64,000 nucleotides of DNA from Chitinophaga ginsengisoli (GTDB lineage: Bacteria; Bacteroidota; Bacteroidia; Chitinophagales; Chitinophagaceae), in the NCBI RefSeq assembly GCF_003014595.1, contig NZ_PYGK01000003.1:186001-250000 (forward strand). Reading direction: 5' to 3'. This document shows, one piece after another, positions 36,787 to 45,181 of the stretch. Position numbers and translations under genes: made by a program. The notes under the pieces are model-generated. The model worked only from the letters and a program-made list of their open reading frames with translations. It was not told the DNA's origin and ran no database searches. Position 1 is the first letter of the stretch; each line of letters opens with the position of its first letter.

Positions 36787-36820
36787 AATTCATGACAGGT
36801 TGAGTGATCAATATCCCATA

Positions 36821-39800
36821 TCAGAAGGAACACCTTAAGTTGACGCCAAATCTTTTAGTAGTAGGCACTGACAGGTTATCATATCCCTGTGAGTTTCCCA
36901 CACCCAGTGAGCTCACTTCCGGATCGAAGTTGGTATACTTCGGGAAGTTAGGCGCATTGTACCAGAGGTTTCTTCCAGACAGTGAGATGGTAGCGGAGCC
37001 AAACGGTGAATTGCCCAGTAAGCTCTTTGGAAAGTCATATGCCAGGGAGATCTCACGCAGCCTGAACACAGTGGCATCAAAGATGGAACCTTCATTCACA
37101 CCGCCGGGGCCCATGCCACCATTGAAGAAATGATCTTCATAAGACATCGCCACATTGTTGGGTATCTTATTTCCACGTTCATCCCGCAGCGCTTTCAGCG
37201 TATTGATATCGCCCATTACACCAGGAGAAACGATCTGGAATTCACGTTTTTCTGTATCCCTGGTCACACCGCGCGACATCATCTGACCGACGGTATTGGA
37301 GTACATCTGCCCACCTTGTTTCCAGTCAAAGAGTACGTTCAGTGTCACGCTTCTGTACCTGAAAGTATTGGTGATCCCCAGTATAAAATCAGGATTGGGA
37401 TTACCGATCGCCTTCAGTGAGCCCGATACCAATGGTTTACCGGAAGCAGGATCTATCAGGATATTACCTTCCTCATCACGTGCGTAAGCTGTTCCCTGGA
37501 TCAATCCGTATGGTTGTCCTACGATATGCACACTGCTGGTCCCATTGGTACCACCATAGCTAAAGCTTTCATAACCACCGAGGTTTTTGATCATGTTCCT
37601 GTTGCGGGTAAAGTTGGTGTTGATATCCCAGTTGAAACCATTGGCTGTGCGGATGGGAGCAGCGGTAAAGCCTATCTCTATCCCTTTGTTCGTAGCCTCG
37701 CCCAGGTTCAGGATCTGTGTGGTATAACCGGAAGAAGGTGCTGCTGTTACTTCGAAGATCTGTGAGGTACTACGTTTATTATAGTAAGTCAGATCTATAC
37801 CGATACGGTTATCCAGGAACTGCAATTCCGTTCCTAATTCCAGTTCTGTAATAAACTCAGGTTTCAGGTTGGCATTTGTCAACAGGTTGGATTGTGTAAC
37901 GATATTATACACCGCTCCATTCTGTGGAGTAAAGGGCAGTCCTACATTTGAGGGCGTTGCATTACCACCCAGAATAGCATTGATCTGGTAAAAATTAGCT
38001 GTCTGATAAGGAGAAGCTTCATTACCTACTCTTGTATAACCGGCTCTTACCTTACCGAAATTCAGCACTTCTTTGGGCAGATGGAACGCTTCTGTAAACA
38101 CCAGTGATCCATTCACACCACCATAGAAATAACTGCGATTATTGGCAGGCAGGGTAGATGATACGTCATTACGTCCTACGAAGTTTAAGGAAGCAAAGTT
38201 CTTATAGTCAAAGGTGATATCTGTGAAGAACGCATAGTAGCGTTGTTTCAGCAGGTTCCTGTTGTTGGTAAGTTGTACGCCGGTTACAGAGCTGGTATTG
38301 TTCATATCATGCAGATCAGCCACGATGATGTTATCTCCGTAAAAGGCCTTCCTGTCTGTAAACCGCTGGTTCACGTTGTTACCCAAAATAGCACGGACGG
38401 AGATGTTTGGTGTGACAGCATGTGTTGCTGTTAATAACAGGGTATTGTCCAGTTCCTGGCGGTAGATATTATCGCTTGTGATACTACCATTTGCGTAGGA
38501 AGATGATCCTTTCCCTCTTACACTCAATCGCCTGTCTGTATATGCATTAAAACCAATCGTATTTTGAACATTCAGCCATGAGAAAGGATCAAAACCTACA
38601 ATGAGGTTGCCATAGTAACGGTCTACATCACTTTTATTCGGGCTATGTTTTACTGACCAATATGGGTTGTCCACGCCGGTGTAGTCATATACGTTACTAC
38701 CATCTATCGGATTCTCAAAAGGGTAATGCGTGAGGTCATAGCTGGTGGGCACGTACATCAGCGTTGACATGATTGAGCCGGTCAATCCACCTACGGGAGG
38801 TGTTTTCTGGCGGGTGGTCACGTAGTTGATAGAGCCGCTGGCATAAAACTTATTCTCCAGCCGGATATTGCCGCCTATATTCACAGAGGTGCGCTTGATC
38901 TCATTGCCAGGCACGACACCTTTATTGTCTGTATTGGAAAAGCCTGCATTAAAATTCCCTTTCTCACTGCCTGAAGAAATGGTAATCGCATTTTCGTATA
39001 CACTCCCTGTTCTGAAAAAGTTTTTAGCATTCTCTTTTGCATAGGATTTGTAGGGAACCTGTATTGGCGTCACACCATCTGCTTCATAAAATTCAGGAAA
39101 TACTGCGGAACTGAACTGGCGTGTTAACTGATGGGGAATAGTAGCGCGGGTAGGCAGCATACTGGAAACGCCCTGAAAAGGTTGGCCCCAGGAGGCGTAT
39201 ACACCTTGCCTGTAGTCATTGTTGGTACCTTGTCCGTAGCTAGTCTGGTACTCAGGCAGTCCGGCCACTTCTTCAATAGCATAAGAAGTATTGTAAGTGA
39301 TCTCCGTGCCTTTGCGGCTTTTCTTTTTACCTGCTTTTGTGGTGATGATAATAGCGCCGTTGGCAGCCCTCGAACCATACAATGCAGCGGCTGCCGCACC
39401 TTTGAGTACTGTCATACTCTGTATGTTGTTTGGATCAAGGTCGAATGCGCGATTGGTCACACCGACACCACCTACCGAAGAGGAGCCGACATTTGCAAAG
39501 CTGGAGTTGTCGAAAGGCACTCCATCCACCACAAACAGCGGCTGGTTATTACCGTTCAGGGAAGAGTTACCACGAATGGTGATATTGGTACCGCCACCGG
39601 CCACACCACCGGCAGACTGTATATTTACCCCAGCTACTTTACCCGTCAGTGCACGTACAGGATCGGGTTCTGACTTCTGCGCGAGTTTCTCTGACCCTAC
39701 GGTGCTAACGGAATAGCCCAGGCTGTTTTTCTGACGTGCGATACCTGCTGCTGTCACAACAATATCGTGCAGTTGTTTTACGGCTGCCTGTAATTTAATT

Positions 39801-40393
39801 GTACCTGCCTGCGCAGCGCCGACTTCTGTTACATGATAACCGATAGCGGTGATTGCCAGTGTAGCGCCCTGTTTGACTTTTAGTGTGAAAGATCCGTCAC
39901 CTCCTGAAGTAACACCGTTACTGGTGCCCTTTTCTACGATTGTTGCGCCGGGAAAGGGATCACCGCTTTCTGCGAGTACCTTCCCTTTGATCACCGTATC
40001 TGCTGAGGGAGCAGATAGCTGCGGCTGAATATTATGTTGTTCACTTTTCTCCTTCAGGATAATGAAACCATCATTTACTACGAAGTTAATGTCCAGTCTC
40101 CCCAATACTTTATCGAGCACCTTACCGAGTTCCTCTTCATTTGCACTGGCAGTAACTTTTTTATCCATGGCAATGCGATCGGAACTATATACAAATTTTA
40201 CGTCTGCCTTTGACTTTATTTGATTGAGCACCATTTTGAGGCTCATATCATCTGCCTGCAAGGATATCTTTCTGTTCAGGATATTCTGTGCATACAGGGC
40301 TCCGGGACTGGCGGAGAATAACATCATCATACCTAATGATGTGATAATGACGGATTTGGTTATAAAAGCATTTGTCTTTACATTTATGGACAT
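36821..40393 (-). CDS. SusC/RagA-family TonB-dependent transporter with STN signalling domain
   Basis: 1190 residues. After a signal peptide (to about A35-Q36) comes an STN domain at about 41-115 (ISLQADDMSLKMVLNQIKSKADVKFVYSS), which contacts FecR-type anti-sigma factors. A carboxypeptidase-regulatory-like beta domain follows at 134-205, then a TonB-box-like HDIVVTA at 209-215. The plug (VSTVGSEKLAQKSEPDPVRALTGKVAGVN) and a long outer-membrane barrel end in RFGVNLRCSF. It imports ligand using TonB energy. The STN domain with sigma and fecR just upstream shows a signal-transducing system: ligand binding induces the locus. A 204-base leader with two hairpins precedes it. Confidence 0.95.
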   Translation of the reverse strand: MSINVKTNAFITKSVIITSLGMMMLFSASPGALYAQNILNRKISLQADDMSLKMVLNQIKSKADVKFVYSSDRIAMDKKVTASANEEELGKVLDKVLGRLDINFVVNDGFIILKEKSEQHNIQPQLSAPSADTVIKGKVLAESGDPFPGATIVEKGTSNGVTSGGDGSFTLKVKQGATLAITAIGYHVTEVGAAQAGTIKLQAAVKQLHDIVVTAAGIARQKNSLGYSVSTVGSEKLAQKSEPDPVRALTGKVAGVNIQSAGGVAGGGTNITIRGNSSLNGNNQPLFVVDGVPFDNSSFANVGSSSVGGVGVTNRAFDLDPNNIQSMTVLKGAAAAALYGSRAANGAIIITTKAGKKKSRKGTEITYNTSYAIEEVAGLPEYQTSYGQGTNNDYRQGVYASWGQPFQGVSSMLPTRATIPHQLTRQFSSAVFPEFYEADGVTPIQVPYKSYAKENAKNFFRTGSVYENAITISSGSEKGNFNAGFSNTDNKGVVPGNEIKRTSVNIGGNIRLENKFYASGSINYVTTRQKTPPVGGLTGSIMSTLMYVPTSYDLTHYPFENPIDGSNVYDYTGVDNPYWSVKHSPNKSDVDRYYGNLIVGFDPFSWLNVQNTIGFNAYTDRRLSVRGKGSSSYANGSITSDNIYRQELDNTLLLTATHAVTPNISVRAILGNNVNQRFTDRKAFYGDNIIVADLHDMNNTSSVTGVQLTNNRNLLKQRYYAFFTDITFDYKNFASLNFVGRNDVSSTLPANNRSYFYGGVNGSLVFTEAFHLPKEVLNFGKVRAGYTRVGNEASPYQTANFYQINAILGGNATPSNVGLPFTPQNGAVYNIVTQSNLLTNANLKPEFITELELGTELQFLDNRIGIDLTYYNKRSTSQIFEVTAAPSSGYTTQILNLGEATNKGIEIGFTAAPIRTANGFNWDINTNFTRNRNMIKNLGGYESFSYGGTNGTSSVHIVGQPYGLIQGTAYARDEEGNILIDPASGKPLVSGSLKAIGNPNPDFILGITNTFRYRSVTLNVLFDWKQGGQMYSNTVGQMMSRGVTRDTEKREFQIVSPGVMGDINTLKALRDERGNKIPNNVAMSYEDHFFNGGMGPGGVNEGSIFDATVFRLREISLAYDFPKSLLGNSPFGSATISLSGRNLWYNAPNFPKYTNFDPEVSSLGVGNSQGYDNLSVPTTKRFGVNLRCSF

Positions 40394-40443
40394 AGGCCTG
40401 TTTCTTTGTTAGTTTCTGGTTGAATAAGACAAAGGAATTCCCT

Positions 40444-40463
40444 TACTGCGCTGTCACGCAGTA
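40444..40463 (-). other. susC leader hairpin 2
   Basis: Seven-bp perfect stem TACTGCG / CGCAGTA with loop CTGTCA on the plus strand (TGACAG in the transcript). No T run follows. It shares its hexaloop and the 8-mer GTGACAGC (transcript sense) with the hairpin at 40486-40509. Confidence 0.6.
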
Positions 40464-40485
40464 TTTCAGGGGCTAAATCAATTTC

Positions 40486-40509
40486 AGCAGGGGGCTGTCA
40501 CCTCCTGCT
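40486..40509 (-). other. susC leader hairpin 1
   Basis: Nine-bp stem AGCAGGGGG / CCTCCTGCT with one G-T wobble and loop CTGTCA on the plus strand (TGACAG in the transcript). Not followed by T, so not a terminator. It lies about 90 bases upstream of the susC start. Confidence 0.6.
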
Positions 40510-40597
40510 TTTATTTTTACTGTTTACTTTCCTCATAGGCGACTTTTTTAATGTGATAGTGATACATCCTGATTTTGGTTGAATTACAGTTCATAGT

Positions 40598-41563
40598 TTA
40601 TTTTTTTGGTCGTATAAATACCATCTTGTCAGTGATCGCTATGTCCAGGTTGAGAGCCTGGCTGATCATCTCCATTGTATGTTCTAAAGATTGGTCTGTC
40701 ATGTCCGCTGTAATGACGAGCTTTTGAATGGCGGTATCTTCCAGGTTGATCTTTACTTCGAATTTCTTTTCTATTTTCTGTATTACGTCGTTCATGCGGG
40801 CGTCATTGAACGCCATGTCATATTCTGTCCCCCTGATAAATTCATGTATGTCTGTACGTGAGGGATGTACGTTTACTACTGATGCCTGTACTTCCGAATA
40901 AACAATGCTTTCATTTGTTCTGACAACCTGTTCTTTTGTTGATTTCGATCCTACTACAACAGATCCTGTCAATACAGATATGGCCACTTCCCCTTTTTCA
41001 TTTTTACGGATATTAAAGCTGGTGCCCAATACACCTGTTGTCAATGAGCCACAGTATACAACGAAAGGACGTTTTGCATCTTTTGCCACTTCAAACAGGG
41101 CTTCGCCTTCCAGTGTCACAGGGCGTTCCTTTTCATTGAACGCGGCAGGGAAAGTCAGTTTGCTCTTCCCTTTCAGCCACACAATGCTACCGTCTGACAG
41201 GATTTGTTTATGGACATGCCCTTTGTCGCTGTAGGCATAAGTGGTTCTATGCGGGGCTACGATGTCAAGTACGCTCTTCCGCCAGATATAACCGGTTACG
41301 ATGATCACAGCAATGGTTGCAGCCACCGCTATCTTTTGTGCCGGGCGAAACATCCGGACTGTTTTCGCCTGCCGTCTGATGCGTTGTTGCAGACTACTGA
41401 ACATCTCTTCCTTTGAAGATGACAGCTCTTCCGTTGAAAGCCTGTCAAATGCAGCTTTATCCTCCATCGTGTCAAGCCACTTCTCCAGGTGTTCCATTTC
41501 CTGTTTATTGAGGAGACCTTTTGTATATCTGTCCAGTAAATGTTTAAATTCCTTATTGTCCAT
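40598..41563 (-). CDS. FecR-family anti-sigma factor
   Basis: 321 residues. The cytoplasmic N-terminus (about 1-70; LLDRYTKGLLNKQEMEHLEKWL) binds the sigma factor. One membrane helix lies at about 77-95 (KIAVAATIAVIIVTGYIW). The periplasmic part holds the FecR domain (HKQILSDGSIVWLKGKSKLTF, EGEALFEVAKDAKRPFVV, GVLGTSFNIR) and a C-terminal DUF4974-type domain (DIHEFIRGTEYDMAFNDARMNDVIQKIE) that resembles STN. It transmits the SusC occupancy signal to the sigma factor. It lies 95 bases downstream of the sigma gene. Confidence 0.93.
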   Translation of the reverse strand: MDNKEFKHLLDRYTKGLLNKQEMEHLEKWLDTMEDKAAFDRLSTEELSSSKEEMFSSLQQRIRRQAKTVRMFRPAQKIAVAATIAVIIVTGYIWRKSVLDIVAPHRTTYAYSDKGHVHKQILSDGSIVWLKGKSKLTFPAAFNEKERPVTLEGEALFEVAKDAKRPFVVYCGSLTTGVLGTSFNIRKNEKGEVAISVLTGSVVVGSKSTKEQVVRTNESIVYSEVQASVVNVHPSRTDIHEFIRGTEYDMAFNDARMNDVIQKIEKKFEVKINLEDTAIQKLVITADMTDQSLEHTMEMISQALNLDIAITDKMVFIRPKK

Positions 41564-41658
41564 CAGTAGCTGAAACTTGTTTTAGTATATGGCTGCGGCG
41601 CTTCTATATACTATGTAAACTGAAGAAGGGGATACACCTATCCGGAGGGAAAAAAAAT

Positions 41659-42180
41659 TTACAGGAACCAGAAATATTCCCTGAAAGCCAGGCGTAAATG
41701 CTTCAGTGCTTTGGTAAGATGGTTTTCCACGGTTTTGTGGGAGATATTCAGGGCATTGGCAATATCATGGATAGAACGGTGTTCATTCCTGCTCATTCTG
41801 AACACCTGCTGACATTTTTCGGGCAGGCGGGATACTTCTTTTTCAAGGGCATTAGCCAGATCGGCAAAAGCAAGTTGTTCCTCGTTTGAATTATCCTGCG
41901 AAGGCTCGTTATAACGGGCAAAAGAACTGATATAGGTTTTCCGTACCTTATCAGCTTTGATATAGTTGAAGATCTGGTATTTTACCGCTGTGTACAGGTA
42001 GGCAGAGAGGGTTTGCTGTAACTCGAGTTCGGCCCGTCTGTTCCAGAGGGAGAAAAAAACCTCCTGGACCAGTTCTTCCGTCACTTCTTTCGATTTTAAA
42101 CGGTTATAGACATAGGCATATAAAAGGGGCCAGTACTTGTTATAAATACATTCGTAGGCAGCCATATCACCTGTTTGCAA
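41659..42180 (-). CDS. ECF-type RNA polymerase sigma-70 factor
   Basis: 173 residues from a TTG at 42180. Region 2 is visible (YECIYNKYWPLLYAYVYNRLKSKEVTEELVQEVFFSLW) and region 4 ends with SIHDIANALNISHKTVENHLTKALKHLR. The frame continues upstream without a stop for another 16 codons and reads SNLHTYDDGDLIALLQTGD, which matches the usual N-terminus of Bacteroidota ECF factors, but no ATG/GTG/TTG exists there; the codons at 42228 and 42225 are ATT and ATC. The true start may be one of these rare codons. It should transcribe the susC locus when released by FecR. Confidence 0.92.
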   Translation of the reverse strand: MQTGDMAAYECIYNKYWPLLYAYVYNRLKSKEVTEELVQEVFFSLWNRRAELELQQTLSAYLYTAVKYQIFNYIKADKVRKTYISSFARYNEPSQDNSNEEQLAFADLANALEKEVSRLPEKCQQVFRMSRNEHRSIHDIANALNISHKTVENHLTKALKHLRLAFREYFWFL

Positions 42181-42377
42181 TAGAGCGATAAGATCCCCGT
42201 CATCATATGTATGTAAATTACTGATAATATAGCCTTTTTAAGCGTGCCGACTTTGGTTGATAGTATAAACTAACAAAAAAAAGTAAAGAAATCATAACCT
42301 ATCATCAAAAATTCAGCACTTTTCTTAAAAAACTACTTCTTTTAATCAGTTTGCAGAATTTTGGGGAAATAGGACAA

Positions 42378-42409
42378 TAAAAAACCGCCTCATTGGAATG
42401 AGACGGTTT
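42378..42409 (-). terminator. Intrinsic terminator of the 502-residue exported protein gene
   Basis: Thirteen-base arms AAACCGCCTCATT / AATGAGACGGTTT (42382-42394 with 42397-42409) with one mismatch and a 2-base loop. On the minus strand TTTTTT follows. It lies 57 bases after the stop at 42467. Confidence 0.8.
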
Positions 42410-42466
42410 CTTTTCTGGAATATGCTATTATACAGGCAACAGGTCAATTATGTGATCCCCGCCCTC

Positions 42467-43975
42467 TTAAAAATCAATTTTCGCGAAGCAGATATAATTC
42501 CTGTAGATGCATGGCACGAGTACAGACCGACCGCTGATCTGCTTACCGTAACGGGGCATCCAGGTGAAACCTTTGTCAAGGTTACGTAAGGTCGGTTTAC
42601 GACTGGCCTGACCATCAGGTTGTACGCTGTTGTCTGTCAGGATATAACTACGCCTGTCCAGCTCATTGTACAGGAAACGCAGTTCACTACCAATGTTGAC
42701 CATCATGTAAGACAGGTACAGGTCGGAGCCATCGTCATACTGGCTCTTGTGTACAAAATTGCTCCAGAGCAGATTACCATCATTATCCATGGAAAGCACT
42801 GCTACATTGTCGTAGTGATAGCGATCCTGGGAATTGTAGTTATTGTACCAGGGATTGTAGTAAAACGGTGAATACGGTGAATAGTAATACGGTGTATACA
42901 TACCATAAGGGCCGTACATATAGTTCCAGCGGTTCCAGGGCTGTGAACGGGAAGTGGTATAGTAAGATTCCGCAGTAACGATAAAACCACCATTGCTGGT
43001 ATTGATGATCTTACGGATGAAATAGTCGTTGAAAGCTGCATTGGTGGAAGATTCCCCTTTCGCATTATTTTTCAGCTCCGGAGAGAACGCCACTTCTTTC
43101 TCATACAACGGCTGTTTCTGTACATAGTCATATTTACTGACGTACAGGCCCTCTACGTTACCTCTCTTCTGCTTATAGTAAAAGGCCGTGACCAGCACTT
43201 TTTTATTGTTGTTGTCCACCTTCATTTTCACTTCATCCAACAACTGGGTCTTGAGCTGCATAGGTACACTCTCAAAGGAGTCTACCACGGCCCGTTTGAT
43301 GATAAGGCTGCCGCTGACGATATAATCCCTGTTGCTGGTGCGCTCCAGTTTATTAAAGAGCAGGTCGCCCTCGTTGGTGAGATTAAAGTTGCTGAGGAAA
43401 GACTTTTTACTTTCCATGGGCAAGGATACCCGGCTGTTGTTGATCAGTTTAAAGGCGCTGTCATACAGGAATGTGTAGAATACGTTGTCGTTCTCCTTAT
43501 CCTGGTTGATCTTATACACCATGATCTTATTCTTGTCCTCCGAATATTCTACAGAGTACACTTTATTCTCTTTGGAGTAAAATCCTATCCTGGTAGAGTC
43601 CACCAATATCGGTGCATCGGCAAAGCGGGCATTACCGTCCATAGTAGCACAGAAGCTATAAACAGCATCTTTACGCTGAAACTGGTACAACATGAATACT
43701 TTATCAGCATAGGACACAAAATCGACACTGATCAGCTTTTTAGGCAGAAAATCCAGCTTTACGCGGCTTTTCAGTCCCATGGTGTTATCATAGATAGAAA
43801 CGACATAATCACCTCTATCGCTCTTGTATACCAGTATATTTCCTGATACCCTACCGATAATTTCAAATTCCGTGCTTTTGTAATCGTCCCTTTCTGGTTC
43901 TGTATAGGAGATCTTTTGAGCCATTACAGCCCCACTCCATAAGACCAGTAAAGCATAGAGATATAGAATGCGCAT
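42467..43975 (-). CDS. Exported protein of unknown function with an aromatic low-complexity segment
   Basis: 502 residues with a signal peptide (LYLYALLVLWSGAVMAQ). Most of it is beta-rich with strands such as GNILVYKSDRGDYVVSIYDN and KKVLVTAFYYKQKRGNVEGLYV, suggestive of a beta-propeller-like or WD-type fold, though no repeat can be proved by eye. At about residues 350-385 there is an unusual run dominated by Tyr, Pro, Asn and Trp (for example YGMYTPYYYSPYSPFYYNPW). It stands alone between its own terminator and a divergent epimerase gene. I do not recognise the family. Confidence 0.75.
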   Translation of the reverse strand: MRILYLYALLVLWSGAVMAQKISYTEPERDDYKSTEFEIIGRVSGNILVYKSDRGDYVVSIYDNTMGLKSRVKLDFLPKKLISVDFVSYADKVFMLYQFQRKDAVYSFCATMDGNARFADAPILVDSTRIGFYSKENKVYSVEYSEDKNKIMVYKINQDKENDNVFYTFLYDSAFKLINNSRVSLPMESKKSFLSNFNLTNEGDLLFNKLERTSNRDYIVSGSLIIKRAVVDSFESVPMQLKTQLLDEVKMKVDNNNKKVLVTAFYYKQKRGNVEGLYVSKYDYVQKQPLYEKEVAFSPELKNNAKGESSTNAAFNDYFIRKIINTSNGGFIVTAESYYTTSRSQPWNRWNYMYGPYGMYTPYYYSPYSPFYYNPWYNNYNSQDRYHYDNVAVLSMDNDGNLLWSNFVHKSQYDDGSDLYLSYMMVNIGSELRFLYNELDRRSYILTDNSVQPDGQASRKPTLRNLDKGFTWMPRYGKQISGRSVLVPCIYRNYICFAKIDF

Positions 43976-44242
43976 TGCTTATAATTTAAAAGGTTGCAAG
44001 TTTAGGCCTATAGATTTAACGGTAAATCAACATCATTCATTGTAAACATGGGCAGGAAAACGTGGAGCATCTCCTGTCAGCGAACACTAAAATACGTAAT
44101 TACGAATTATGATGAACGAATTACGGTTATCTTCCTTTATCGGGCCGATTTGGCCCTGTTATTCACCCGAAACGGGGGTACTGCTGTTATTCATCACTTT
44201 CAATTCGTAATTTCTAATGCTGAATTATGTATTTTTACGATT

Positions 44243-45175
44243 ATGGATACGGTGTTAATTACTGGCGGCACGGGTCTCGTGGGCCGGGCGCTTACAAAGT
44301 TGCTTACAGAAATTGGTTATAAAGTCATTATCCTGAGCCGGCACATGCGCAATGGCTATACGGATAATGAGCTTGTCAGCTATGCCCACTGGGATGTTGC
44401 CCGTCAGACAATTGATGAAGCAGCTATACAGCAGGCAGATTACATCGTCCATCTAGCAGGCGCCAATGTTGGAGACAAACGCTGGACTGCTGCCCGTAAA
44501 AGGGAGATTGTCAGCAGCCGCGTGCAGAGTGCAGGCTTATTATTTGATGCCCTCAGCAAGTACCCCAATAAGGTTAAAAAGGTGATCAGTGCTTCTGGTG
44601 TTGGTTACTACGGTGAGAATAAAGGCGGCACTGCCTTTACGGAAAACGATCCGCCATTCAGCGATTTCCTGGGAAATACCTGCGTAGCCTGGGAAAGCAG
44701 TGTGCTGAAAATGCGGGAATTACAGAAAAAAGTGGTCATCCTGCGCACCGGCATTGCACTCAGCCTGGGGGGCGGCGCACTAAAAGAATTCTATAAACCT
44801 TTACAATTCGGATTTGCTACCATCCTGGGTAACGGGGAGCAATATGTCAGCTGGATCCATCTTCATGACCTGGCCCGTATTTACCTGAGCGCCATTGTCA
44901 ATCATGACCTGGAAGGCATCTACAATGCAGCAGCACCGCATCCGGTACAAAATAAAGAGCTGGTAATGACGATGGCCCAGGAGGCAAAGGGAAGAAGTTT
45001 CCTACCTGTATATGTGCCTTCATTTGCATTGAAACTGGCGCTGGGTGAGATGAGTATTGAAGTGCTGAAAAGCTGTCGGGTATCTTCTGTTAAGATCCAG
45101 GAAACAGGATTTGTATTTTCATACCCGGATATCCGTGGGGCAATGGAAAACATCTTCCAGGAAAAAGATAAATAG
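44243..45175 (+). CDS. TIGR01777-family NAD-dependent epimerase (YfcH-like)
   Basis: 310 residues from the ATG at 44243 (MDTVLITGGTGLVGRALTKLL). The Rossmann nucleotide motif is GGTGLVG. The SDR active site is represented by SASGVGYYGENKGG, followed by NTCVAWESSV and VILRTGIALSLGGGALKE, which are typical of this family; WIHLHDLARIYL and GIYNAAAPHPVQNKELV also fit. The open frame reaches back to 44048, but that part has no family resemblance. A near-consensus -7 (TATTTTTA) lies at 44230-44237. It converges on pabB with 6 bases between the stops. The physiological substrate is unknown. Confidence 0.9.
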   Translation: MDTVLITGGTGLVGRALTKLLTEIGYKVIILSRHMRNGYTDNELVSYAHWDVARQTIDEAAIQQADYIVHLAGANVGDKRWTAARKREIVSSRVQSAGLLFDALSKYPNKVKKVISASGVGYYGENKGGTAFTENDPPFSDFLGNTCVAWESSVLKMRELQKKVVILRTGIALSLGGGALKEFYKPLQFGFATILGNGEQYVSWIHLHDLARIYLSAIVNHDLEGIYNAAAPHPVQNKELVMTMAQEAKGRSFLPVYVPSFALKLALGEMSIEVLKSCRVSSVKIQETGFVFSYPDIRGAMENIFQEKDK

Positions 45176-45181
45176 CCTGTG

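Noticed and set aside
44048..44242. N-terminal extension of the epimerase to an ATG at 44048
   Set aside because: The extra 65 residues have no family resemblance and include spacer motifs; the Rossmann fold begins right at the ATG at 44243.
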